This document shows, one piece after another, positions 54,239 through 64,000 of a stretch of DNA of 64,000 bases. Position 1 is the first letter of the stretch. Each line of letters starts with the position of its first letter. Origin of the DNA: Diphasiastrum complanatum (taxonomy: Eukaryota > Streptophyta > Lycopodiopsida > Lycopodiales > Lycopodiaceae); contig CM055096.1 in NCBI GenBank assembly GCA_029204225.1, positions 129,001 through 193,000 on the forward strand. The letters run 5' to 3'. A program made the translations under genes and the position numbers. The notes beneath the pieces are model-generated. The model had not been told where the DNA came from. It saw only the letters and a program-made list of their open reading frames with translations, and searched no databases.

Positions 54239-54855
54239 GCTTTAATAGATGACTTTGAAAAAGGCTTCTTATGAGATTTAGATATGGCACAAGCCTCACA
54301 TGGCTTGAAATTCTTGGAGATAAGATTAGGCAAGCCAATAGCTTTGGCTTTCTTGACCATGGACACCCTAGAATTATAGTTAGGATGCCCCAACCTTCTA
54401 TGCCATAGTTTCTCCAAAGAAATATGAGAAGCAAAAGCACCATCACAAGAGTTAGCATACCCTTTGGGATCAAGCTTGTAAATTCCACCATATCTAGACC
54501 CAAATGCAAGGATCTCGTCATGCTTCTTGATTGTACATGTATCAACATTGAAATTCGCATCTAGTCCACTATCAAGCAATTGCCCAACACTTATAAGATT
54601 TTTTGTTAACTTAGGAGCAAAAAGTACTTTAGACAGAGAAAGAACTTTTGATGATGAAAGCTTTCTGGGAATGGTCCCTATGCCTTCAATAGCACACTCA
54701 TGATCATTCGCTGTGTACATGGACTTCTTGGCTCCTTCATAAGGTGTCATGGATGAAAAAGAATGCTTGGAGATACACACATGTGAGGAAGCTCCACTGT
54801 CGATGTACCATGAACCATCCTTCTTGAAAGGTGATGAAGAAAAACTCGAGGCCAT
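54239..54855 (-). pseudogene. C3 protease and pre-integrase
   Basis: GSWYIDSGASSHVC (Asp-Ser-Gly active site kept), LSKVLFAPKLTKNLISVGQL, LWHRRLGHPNYNSRV (zinc His pair) and CEACAISKSHKKPFSKS (zinc Cys pair). The open frame runs into the C5 LTR and stops at 54,187. Confidence 0.9.
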
Positions 54856-54869
54856 AAGAGATCCCTCTC

Positions 54870-55824
54870 CATCGCTTGCATGAGCATCTTCCTAATCTTC
54901 ATTGAAAATGTTGGCTTGCTTGAATTGACTCTTCTTCTTGAAGCAATTGGTGGCATAATGCCCCTTCTTGCCACAAAAGAAACACTTGATGTTTTGCTTC
55001 TTCTTCTTGGATGTGAAAGCTTGAGAGGACTCATCCCCTTCTCCTTTCTCCTTGGAAATAAGATTGTTCTTGCTTGAAGAGGGCTGGTGATTATTCTTAC
55101 TTCTTGACTTGTGCTTGTCTTTGGTAAAGAGGGCTTTACCATCAATGTTGAGAGACAGTCTTCCCATTTTCAAGAGTTTATACTCTTGTCTTGATTCTTC
55201 AGAAATGAGCACACTTTGGAGTGCTTCCAAACTTGGTAGCTCCTCCTTAATGGCATAACTCTGAACAAGGCTGTCATATTCCTCCTTTTACCCATTAAGT
55301 ATGACTTGAACAAGTTCATTTTGGTTGATGGAGTCTCCTATGCATGACAATTCTCTATGGAGGTCTTTAACTCTCATTACATAAGCTGAAGCACATTCAT
55401 CACTTCTCGATACACTTTGAAAAATTTGGTTTCTTAGTATTAGAAGTCTAGAAGTATTCTTTGCCTCATAGATGGACTTGAGAGTATCCCAAGCATCTTT
55501 GGCATTAGTACAAGCACCAATTTCTCTTAAGATGTCATTTGAGACATTCATTTTAATATAATGCAGAGCCATCCTAGCTCTCTTTTTGTACTTTGGAATT
55601 TCTTGAGGAATTTGTGGTTCTTCTTCAATACCAAGTACAATATCCATCACATCTTGTAGAATTAAGACAGATTCCATCCTAACCTTCCAGATTGAGTAAT
55701 TGGAGGTTGACAATCTTTCACTTGCTTCTAATAGAAAGGCACCCATTGAAGCCATAAAGAATGTTGGAAATAAAAAAAGATGGATGAAAAAATTGCTTAT
55801 CTTCTCACTATAGGGACCAATCAA
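54870..55824 (-). pseudogene. C3 gag
   Basis: 55,824-55,288 (start MASMGAFLLEASERLS, about 55,755): NYSIWKVRMESVLILQDVMD, MALHYIKMNVSNDIL; a stop TAA after VQVILNG (about 55,290); the remainder 55,230-54,892 has LEALQSVLISEESRQEYKLL and the zinc knuckle CFFCGKKGHYATNC (about 54,985-54,945). One stop and one frame change inactivate it. Confidence 0.9.
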
Positions 55825-56485
55825 GGGTAAAAAACCAAATCTTATGTAAGACTAAGCAAAAAACTGTGAGATAGATCTCACTAGTTTGACAATCTCTCTA
55901 AACCAAGATTTGAATCATCATAAAAGATGAAGTATGGCAAAAGTTATGGTTCTCTGAATTTCACACGTGTGAAATAATCTAGAAATGTCAAATTGACTCA
56001 AATACAATCTATTTGTATGAAACAATTTGCCTAGATCCTCTAAATTTTGCCTAAATCTCATATAGATGAGATTGGTCAACTTTTGGGTGATTTTTGTGAT
56101 CATTCAAGCAATAAATGACATGAACACAAGATTTGGCACAGGTCTAGGCGCCCTACCTACACCTATTCAAAAGCTTATAACTTTTGATTGGCTTATCCAA
56201 CTGTCATGATTCAGATTGCATCAGATTCTACACATTTCTAGCTTTCTAGTGGATAAAATTGCATGAAACTTGGATCTAAGGTGAGAGAGAACCACCAAAC
56301 TAAAAATGGGCGGATTTTACACGTGCTTTCACCTGAAATTCCGTACAATACCTGATATGAACCATTCAAAGTGGTTTGAAGCTCTAAATCACCAAAAAAC
56401 TGCAAACTAGCTAGACAATTTCTAGCTTGAAATCTGATCAAATTTGCAAACTTTTTGATTAGATTTGCTTGTAAATCTTAGGTTG
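55825..56485 (-). other. C3 leader
   Basis: Between primer site and gag; CACACGTGTG at 55,962-55,971; no ORF of interest. Related to the C4 leader. Confidence 0.5.
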
Positions 56486-56497
56486 GCTCTGATACCA
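56486..56497 (-). promoter_or_regulatory. Primer binding site, initiator tRNA-Met (C3)
   Basis: Plus GCTCTGATACCA, abutting the LTR end (minus ...TTTATCA then TGGTATCAGAGC). Confidence 0.95.
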
Positions 56498-57080
56498 TGA
56501 TAAATTCACACGTGTGGGATGCCCTACACATGTACTTTTGATCTCCTAAGTCCAATAATACCATAAAGATCAAACTAGCATTGATTGACAATAAGAAAGC
56601 TGATCAGACAAGAAATATTATTGTGTTACAAGCAAGATCTATCAACAAAATATGAAACTAAGTACAATAAACGTCTCAACTCAGCTAGAGAGAGAATATG
56701 AATGTACAAACTCGAGTAGAGAGAGGGCACAAAGAGCTTAGTCTCCAGATTTGCATTACACACAAAAATCATCATCTTCTCAATGAGAGTGCATCACATA
56801 TATATAGATCCATGGACTCTCCTCCTAATTTGAGTTGAATTGGAGTTATGAATCCACCTCTCAAGCTATCTAAACTTATTCAAGCCACCTCAATATGTCT
56901 AATTGTGCCACCTAGTATTTTCATGCATTAAATGTGGCATGCAAAGTACAAATGGCAATTCCTATGGTAGCTCGAGTTTCTACTTCTACTTACCTTGAAT
57001 ATTTTATTCTAAGATGGGTCTTTACTAAGCCAAAAAAGCTCAATTCATCTTTGGCATCTTTAGGACCCCTACTTACAACA
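56498..57080 (-). repeat. C3 5' LTR
   Basis: 583 bp; minus TGTTGTAAGTAGGGG...AATTTATCA. CACACGTGTG at 56,507-56,516. CACATATATATAG near 56,800 gives a minus-strand TATA candidate. Confidence 0.82.
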
Positions 57081-57119
57081 TTAGATAGATTTTTCCAATA
57101 TTTCAACAAGAATTTACGG

Positions 57120-57768
57120 ATCTACTTGCTATGTTTTTCAAGCATTAGATACAAGAAAAAAAGATGATTCTACTTCTATTAAAGGGATCTTTGTTGGTTA
57201 TGTTGAAAATAGAAAAGGATATAGAGTCTATAATCCAGTCACTAAGAAGATTCTAGTGAGTAGAGATGTTACTTTTGATGAAGGTAACTACTACAAGTTG
57301 AGTGAGAAATCTTCTAATCCATCTTATGTCAAGGACCTTGTAAGGTTTGAGGAGGAGCCTACATGTGATCAAGATCTTGAAGATCCATCTCAAGATCTGA
57401 GGACTCCAAGGAATTCTACAAGAAGGAAGGCCGATCCCTCAAGGCTCGCCTATGTTGAGAAAGGTGAACAAAGAAAAGATCTACATTCACTTACCTCTTA
57501 CACTTTTCTAACTTCTATGTTTGATGAGCCAAGTTGCTTTGAAGAAGCTATGGAGTCACAAGAATGGAGGGATGTCATGCAAAAGGAGTATGATGCTCTT
57601 ATGGAGAATCATACATGGAAGCTTGTGGATCTTCCTCAAGGAAGAAAGCCACTTGAGTGCAAATGGATCTATAGATTGAAGTACAATCAAGATGGGAGCA
57701 TGAACAAACACAAGACAAGGCTAGTGACAAAGGGGTTCTTGCAAACCAAGGGAGTAGATTTTGATTAA
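57120..57768 (+). pseudogene. C2 integrase tail and RT start
   Basis: From about 57,120 the copia integrase C-terminus can be read (GSTCYVFQALD in one frame, then SIKGIFVGYVENRKGYRVYNP). Frame 57,256-57,768: VSRDVTFDEGNYYKL, FEEAMESQEWRDVMQKEYDAL, NHTWKLVDLPQGRKPLECKW and TRLVTKGFLQTKGVDFD. The stop TAA at 57,766 replaces the usual Glu of the FDE block. Confidence 0.9.
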
Positions 57769-59060
57769 ACTTTTGCTCTTGTTGCTAAGCTAGTTTCCAT
57801 AAGGTTGATTATTTCTCTTGCAACTACTTTCAATTGGCCTCTATTTCAACTTGATGTGACTAATGCTTTTCTCAATGGATATTTGGAAGAGGAGATTTTT
57901 ATGAGGCAACCCGAGGGCTTCATCAAAGAAGATCAAGAGGAAAAAGTGTGTTTGTTGCTGAGAAGCCTTTATGGGCTTAAGCAAGGACCTAGAGCTTGAT
58001 ACTCTAGGTTGAATACTTTCTTGAACTCTATTAAGTTTGTTGTAAGTGCTTATGATCCTTCTTTGTACTTAAGATTTAATGACGGTAAAATCATCATTCT
58101 CATTTTGTATGTTGATCACATTATCCTTAGTGGAAATGATCTTGATGGTATACAAGAAGTGAAAGTAGCATTGTTTAAGGAGTTTAAGATGTTGGATCTT
58201 GGTAATCTTCATTTCATATTAGGAATAAAAGTTTCAAGAGGCAAGGATTTGAGTTTTATTTGTCAATCCAAATATGCTTCTTCTATCTTAGAAAAGTTTG
58301 AAATGAAAGATTGTAAAGGAGTAGAAACTTCTATGGAACAAAATGTAAAAGTTTCCAATAGTGATGATGAAGCATCCTTTGAGGACATCTCACTATATAG
58401 GAGACTTGTAGGCTCCTTAATCTATCTTACTATAGCTAGACCTGATCTAAGTTATAGTGTAGGCAAACTAAGCCAATCTATGCAAAATCCGTTGGTTTGT
58501 CATTGGAAAAATGCAAAAAGGGTGTTGAGGTACATCTCGGCCATCAAGAATTTTGGCATTTTATATGATGGATCTAATCTTGCCTTAAGGGCATATTCGG
58601 ATGCTGATTTTGCAGGTGATAAAGTGGATAGGAGGTCCACAAGTGCTTTTGTTACCTTCCCTTGCAATGGCATAGTCTCTTGGCTTTCCAATAAGCAAGA
58701 TACTATTTCTCTATCTTCAACCGAATTGGAATACAAGGCACTAACATCCACAACAAAGGAGATCCTATGGTTGAAGAGGCTTTTGCAAGTCATGGAGGCC
58801 GAGGAGCAGCCAATAATATTTTGTGACAACCAATCAAGCCAAACATTAGCAACCAATCCCACATTCAATGCAAGGAGCAAGCCCATAGAGATTGCTCACC
58901 ATTTTCGGAGGGAAAAGGTTCAAGCAAAAGAGATCAAGCTAATCATGTGTCTTTTTCAGATTGCCTTGCTGATCTACTCACTAAAGCCTTGCCAAAGTCT
59001 TCATTTATCAAGTTAAGATCAGCCTTAGGAGTTGTACATAGATGTACTATAGTTGTATCA
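57769..59060 (+). pseudogene. C2 RT palm and RNase H
   Basis: 57,805-57,999: FQLDVTNAFLNGYLEEEIFM, LYGLKQGPRA; TGA at 57,997 replaces the conserved Trp. 58,009-59,016 is one 335-codon frame: the catalytic box is YVDH (58,108-58,119) with the second Asp changed to His, KMLDLGNLHFILGIKV, YRRLVGSLIYLTIARPDLSY, RNase H YSDADFAGDK, WLSNKQDTISLSSTELEY and FCDNQSSQTL. A frameshift near 58,945 puts ADLLTKALPK in another frame. Catalytically dead. Confidence 0.92.
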
Positions 59061-59063
59061 TGT

Positions 59064-59076
59064 AAAAATTGAGGAG
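59064..59076 (+). promoter_or_regulatory. C2 polypurine tract
   Basis: AAAAATTGAGGAG before LTR start TGTTAGAATT. Confidence 0.78.
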
Positions 59077-59568
59077 TGTTAGAATTAAGCAATTTTCACA
59101 TGGTTTTTGATGTATTTTGACATCTATGTGGATCCACATGTGTGAAATGACACTTGTAATATTCAGATCCATTTTGATTAGCTTTCATTTGAGTCTAATA
59201 TGACATCTCCTAAATTATGGGAGTTAGGTCCTAGATTGTAGGAATGTAGAAGGTCAACACAAACCACCAATGGATGATGTGGCAAACTTGATAGATCTTA
59301 TCCAAAGTGGATATGGATGAGTACAATGAGTTGTCCCACACGTGATGGATGCAGCTTAGAGAGAGAGTATTGTGATTTTGTACTTGATCCATGATGGATC
59401 TATTATTGAGCTAATGATGAAAAATCTTGGTTTGTGAAGCAATCTTTGTGTTTTGAATCTCTTAAGCACTTTCTTTGTGGATGAATGCTTAGTAAATGAT
59501 AAGTAAACTATTTCTCTTTTATCAGGCCGTACAGTAGCTGTACTTCACACGTGTGAAGCCGTGGATCA
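59077..59568 (+). repeat. C2 3' LTR
   Basis: 492 bp; contains the perfect palindrome CTTCACACGTGTGAAG at 59,543-59,558. Ends GGATCA against G4. Confidence 0.87.
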
Positions 59569-60643
59569 TCATTTTTTATTGTTCTTGCTTGGAATCACAA
59601 AGATTGTCAAGTAAAAGCTAGATTTGGAAGCTAGTCTTGATATAGATCAAGATCCCAAGCTATTCTTGGCTGATTCTATTGAATCCCCAAGATACTCGGA
59701 TAGAGCAACTCAAGAGTGCCTCTCACCTTAGACCAAGGAGGTCTTTGAGAAGACAAGACTAATGAAGACTGAGAGCCGAGGAATACTAGTTAGTAATGAC
59801 AAGTAAGAACTGTGTAAGCCTCATGGTGAATTACGAAAGATGGAATGACCATGTAGAAACTAGTATTTCTATGCAAATGTAATAAATGCAAGTAGACCCC
59901 TCTTAAAGAAAGTAGAGTGAGCCACCTTTTGATGATGACCTCTAGTGGAGAGCATTATTCCACTTGTAGTTTGTGAAATGTGGAAATTCCACTAGGATGC
60001 CACCTAAGGAGCTCTCTTGCTTATTTAAGAGACTCTCTCTTTGTGAAGAGGAGCTTTTGAGAATTGTATCAACTCCATGCTGAAATAAGAAGATCTTCCA
60101 TTGAGCTCCTTGATCATGATGGTTTTCTTGAGTGATGCCCCTATGATCATGCCCTTCCATTAAAATGTGTGTGGTTGTGGAATATAGAGTGGATTAGATT
60201 TCCTGTTTTTGTAGAGTGGATTAACTTTCTTGCTTTCTTGTGGATTAACATAGGAACCAGCATTCATTAAACTACATAGGCTAGATCTGTGGTGTAAATC
60301 TTGCATATCTTTGACATTCCAGTTCTTGATGTTCTTGGGGAGTCCAAGAATCAAAAGGCTGGTTGGTTTCTTGATTCTTGACTTCTTATATGTTGTAGAT
60401 TAGTTTTGTTTCTTGTTTTTGTCAAGTTATGCAAGGTAGCTCAATGTTAATGTAGTAGTAGGCTCTGATTTTAGTTTGTTTTAAGTGTAGGTAGTTGTAG
60501 AAATCCATTGAACGTTCATTGGTTTGCATGCTGATCTGTGAATGAGCATTCTTGGCTTGCATCTCTATGTAGAATGTAAGTGCGTTCAAGAGTGACGTCC
60601 TTGAGTAGTTCTCTGATAGGCAGGACATAAAGAAAATACTACA
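59569..60643 (+). repeat. G4 5' LTR region
   Basis: Copy of 16,119-17,212; TATA box TATTTAAG at 60,022-60,029. Edges approximate; primer site not identified. Confidence 0.55.
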
Positions 60644-63600
60644 TTAAAATTTTGTCTGCTTCTGCCTAGGTTGGGACCGTAAAATCAAGAAACTATCTAA
60701 CGAATGCCATGAAGCCTGATAATAGGTAGAAACGATTCTGAAAAAGTGGCCAGAAAGAACCGAAGTAAACAACAGGTCCTCTAGAGCAGGGGATCTATCA
60801 ACATTTGGCACCATCGCTACTTGAACCCCAATGCATACTACATCCAACAGCACAACAACAAAGTCCACACTCAGATTACCGCACACACACTCCAATTCTT
60901 TCACCACATTTGAGTTTCCACAACTGAACAAAGTCACTTCAATGACTATCTCCTCGCCCATATCCACAGGCTGTTAGAATCACAAATTTGTTGTTCTTGC
61001 AAACACACTAACAGACCTGGATTCGATTCTACTCAAGCTCACGCTCCTCCCATTCCTCATGCTTGAAATCTCAACTGGAGCCTCAACTTCAAATCTCAAC
61101 CGACACACATTGTCTGATCTCATCCGACGATCATCCGTTACATCTCGACCAACGATGATCTATTCTCAACCGACGGCCAAGCTTCAGATCTCAATCGATG
61201 GCCCTGCTTCAAATCTTAATCGACGACTTGTTTCAATTCTCAACCGACGGCCCTATATCAGATCTCAACCGACGGCAAGCTTCAAATCTCAACTGACGGC
61301 CAAGCTTCAGATCTCAACAGACGGCCCTGTTTCAGATCTCAACAGACGGCCCTGTTTCAGATCTCAACAGACGGCCCTATTTTAGATCTCAACCGATGAC
61401 CTACTTCAATTCTCAATCGACGGCCTTGCTTCAGATCTCAACCGATGACCTGCTTTACCGACGGCCCTGCTTCAGATCTCAACCGACAACCTGCTTTAAT
61501 TCTCAACCAACGGCCTATCTCAATTTTCAACCGACAACCTGTATCAAATCTCAACCGATGGACCATTTCAGATCTCAACTGACACACTGTCAATTCTCAA
61601 CCAACAACCAATCTCAACCAACATCCAGTGTGAGATCTCAACCGACGCACTCTGCTAAACCTCACCCGGAGCCCATATCTCAATTTTCAACCAGAGTGCT
61701 CATTCAAATCTCAACCCAAGGGGTTCCTCACCATCAAAACGGACCACCTCCACCTCCATCCGCATTCACCCATCACAAAATCACCTTCCGCCTCCATTCC
61801 CAATCACCCGTCACAACCATTGCATTCCATAGAAGGTCACAACTATCGCAACCATCGCAAGTACCCTTATCCACATTCCATCGCACAGTCCGCATACACC
61901 GTCGCGACTGCCTTCCGTCACACACAGCCGCATCAAATTGTAAATAGATGCCTTACGGCTACCCTCGGCCACCTTCATCGCAACAGCAGCTTTGCACTCA
62001 TCCACAGACGTAACCATCGCATTCCATTGCCATCGGCCCTGGAACAATCACCTTACTCTTACCACCGCCATCATCCATCCTCCTCACATTTGCAACTAAC
62101 TGCACCCATCGCACAACCATCAACCATAAAAAACAAACCACCCTCCGCATAACACCGTAATCACCGCATTCCACCACCATCTACCTTGGAATGATCACCT
62201 TACCCTTACCACTGTCATCACCCACCCTCACATCTGCAACTAACCGCACCCATCACACAACCATCAACCATCGAAATCAAACCACCCTCTACGTTGCCCC
62301 GTGACCACCACACCACACACGACCGGCCTCCACCACCATCACAGCCCCAAACGGCAACAGCCCGCAACGAATTGCAACCCACCGTATTCACCAACACACT
62401 CCCTCCACCGTCAGGACCACAATCTAGTCCATCCTTCATTCACCCGTATTCCAATCTCCCATGGTTACCCTGTCGTAACCGCCATTCACCGCAACACACC
62501 ATTACCATCGTAGCTAATCGTTTCCCCACCACAACAACAGCTTTGCACCCGTCAAAGCCACATCCAACCGCAATTACACTGCCATAAGGCTGCCCTCGGC
62601 CACCCCACCTCCACCCGTTTCTGCCCCACACAACCACAATCACCCGTCTCGGCCGTAAATAGACCACACTTGACCGCCAAAACTGCAATTGACCATCATC
62701 AGACAACCCTATGACTACCCACGGCCATCTCCTCTTCCATTAACCGCACTCATCCCATTCCATTGCACCCTTGCGATGACCCTTCACCCACAATCATTCC
62801 CACTACATCCACACACAGGCAACCCTCTACCCAGATCCGCATTCAATCGTAAACACCTGCATCCCAACCAACATTACCCTATAATCCTATACTTCTCCCA
62901 GATCAACATCTATGATCACCCCCTAACAGCCTCACACTGCCTCGACACAATCCACAATCCATCGCTACCCTCAAACTTCAATCTCAACTGCAACCAGAAC
63001 CAATCATCAGATCTCGTCCACAGGGGTTCCACACCATCTTAACCATACCACATCCACGCCAGACCATAACAACTCACTCCACATTTTCTTTACACCCACC
63101 AACGTCAATCTCCGTTTGCATCTAATACACTCTGACTTTGTTCATCTTCCATGCCTCTCCACCCGTTTTAATCACACACGCACTTAACAAAAAACCAGCT
63201 CACACTCCAAGCAAACCATAGCTATCGCAAATTCCCACAACCACCACCTTACGCCTACCCAAGAACCCCTCGCCGGCAAATGTTTGCTAAAACAGCACTC
63301 ACCAGTCTCCAACGACATCAACTACATCCCTCTGTCCTCAACCACATTAGATTGCAACCAGACCGCTGTAACCGCAATTGTCCGTTGCATCCACAAGTGC
63401 CCGCTACAACCGTAATAGATCGCTAACACCACACACGTACGCTAACACCACTAACATTGTAATCCACCGTGGTCACCCATCTTCCTCACCTCCGCAACAG
63501 ACCACAATTCTACGGCCTACGACTACCCATGGCCACCTTCGACCGCTATAACCGCAAACGACAGCAACCCCACCATAAACCGTAGGGACCGGAAAAAAAA

Positions 63601-63645
63601 AAAAAAAAACATACCAAAGAACACCAAAAAAGTCACTAGTACCCA
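60644..63645 (+). other. G4 leader
   Basis: Same A/C-rich, G-poor composition as the first copy, ending in an A run at 63,590-63,610. A 107-codon minus frame (60,967-60,644) is the counterpart of 17,518-17,213. It contains the minisatellite and the 147-bp duplication (about 62,035 and 62,180). Confidence 0.65.
61065..61720 (+). repeat. 25-bp minisatellite, R2 array
   Basis: Same unit as 17,615-18,195. A local run of three near-identical ATCTCAACAGACGGCCCTGTTTCAG-type units (61,310-61,385) and about 150 bp at the 3' end (61,635-61,790) are absent from R1, so the array has changed since duplication. Confidence 0.88.
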
Positions 63646-64000
63646 ATGGACAAACAAAATGAGCCTCAAGTCCCAGACAATTATCCATATAAGATCCGGT
63701 CCCCTAAAGCTGAACAAATTAGACGTCATAGGCTCTATCGAATGAGAGCCGAACTGCAAGAGCCATCCACAAACCCGTTCGATGGACAAGAACCTGATAG
63801 AGCCGAGTCTTCACACACACGACCCCGTTTTTATGGTGCTGACCCCTCCTATGCCATAACCAACCTTAATGGAGTTTCTGCTACCCATGGAGCTCATCTT
63901 GAAAGACGTAAACCCAAACTAGATCTACCAAAGTTTGACGGTAGTTCGGAGCCTCAAAGATTTTTGCAAATCTTTGAGAATGCGTGTGATGTATATGGTG
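63646..64000 (+). CDS. G4 gag, N-terminal part, open to window end
   Basis: 118 open codons from ATG 63,646: MDKQNEPQVPDNYPYK, an Arg/Glu-rich segment, YGADPSYAITNLNGV, HLERRKPKLDLPKFDGSSEP and QRFLQIFENACDVYG, the start of the plant retrotransposon gag domain. The open frame continues past 64,000. The ATG is chosen because the A-run leader ends directly before it and both copies keep it. Confidence 0.85.
   Translation, partial: MDKQNEPQVPDNYPYKIRSPKAEQIRRHRLYRMRAELQEPSTNPFDGQEPDRAESSHTRPRFYGADPSYAITNLNGVSATHGAHLERRKPKLDLPKFDGSSEPQRFLQIFENACDVYG

Larger units (their letters stand above)
54239..57080 (-). mobile_element. C3: Ty1/copia, 5' half
   Basis: 5' LTR (56,498-57,080), initiator-Met site, leader, gag, protease and the start of pre-integrase; cut at 54,238 by C5. 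Its outer LTR edge is fused to the C2 integrase tail, so C3 probably inserted into C2 (the flank begins TTAGA). Close to C4. Confidence 0.85.
57081..59568 (+). mobile_element. C2: Ty1/copia, 3' half
   Basis: Integrase tail, RT, RNase H, polypurine tract and 3' LTR. The 5' half ends at the C3 LTR edge. From 58,233 on it is the R2 version of block C. Confidence 0.88.
26005..63882 (+). repeat. Long copy R2 of the segmental duplication
   Basis: Contains blocks A (26,005-40,357), B (45,458-45,935) and C (58,233-63,882) in the same order and orientation as 1-20,288, with 40,358-45,457 and 45,936-58,232 present in addition. Copia C2 runs uninterrupted across the 58,233 joint here but is cut inside its RT in R1, so the longer copy is the more ancestral arrangement at that joint. 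Confidence 0.9.
59569..64000 (+). mobile_element. G4: Ty3/gypsy, 5' part, runs off the window
   Basis: LTR, about 3-kb A/C-rich leader and gag start in plus orientation. The second copy at 16,119-20,288 is truncated at gag. Pol, if present, lies beyond 64,000. Confidence 0.75.

Overview
This is a piece of plant nuclear genome made almost entirely of decayed LTR retrotransposons. There is no rRNA, no tRNA gene, no CRISPR and no bacterial-style operon. The plant assignment rests on Ty3/gypsy elements primed by tRNA-Asp (3,516-3,533 and 29,528-29,545), Ty1/copia elements primed by initiator tRNA-Met (49,637, 53,577 and 56,486), and LTRs with TATA boxes and AATAAA signals. The species cannot be named; a large, repeat-rich seed-plant genome fits.

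Large-scale layout. A short copy R1 (1-20,288) and a long copy R2 (26,005-63,882) carry the same series of elements in the same order and strand. R1 is three collinear blocks: A 1-14,327 (= 26,005-40,357), B 14,328-14,805 (= 45,458-45,935) and C 14,806-20,288 (= 58,233-63,882). R1 therefore looks like R2 with two clean internal deletions of about 5.1 and 12.3 kb, or R2 like R1 with two insertions. Between the copies, 20,289-26,004 holds an inverted gypsy gag, an LTR, and the 3' extra ORF of gypsy element G2.

Elements in order. G1 (gypsy, minus, 1-4,261); C1 (copia, plus, 4,262-8,926); G3 (gypsy-like extra ORF plus LTR, plus, 8,927 to about 12,450); an unassigned stretch; G6 3' LTR (minus, 13,725-14,260); block B, a CACGTG-rich promoter fragment; the C2 copia 3' end; G4 (gypsy, plus: LTR, long A/C-rich leader with a 25-bp minisatellite, gag start); G5 (gypsy gag and leader, minus); G2 (minus, about 22,169-30,272); then second copies of C1, G3 and G6. 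The part found only in R2 holds the G6 internal region, copia fragments C6 and C7, the histone-like locus, and copias C4, C8, C5 (with a MITE-like insertion) and C3, before C2 and G4 again.

The most unusual part is 44,300-47,650. Two divergently oriented, non-transposon-looking reading frames flank a tandemly duplicated ~627-bp promoter-like unit with fifteen CACGTG (G-box) cores. The plus-strand frame starts like histone H3 (MARTK) and contains a complete but highly divergent H3 fold with several CENH3-like residues, followed by a frameshifted C-terminal extension. The minus-strand frame is unknown and ends near an open frame that runs into a copia RNase H tail. All coding regions seen are broken except short stretches, so the locus is probably a set of pseudogenes or a captured gene; that it once made a functional H3 variant is inference.
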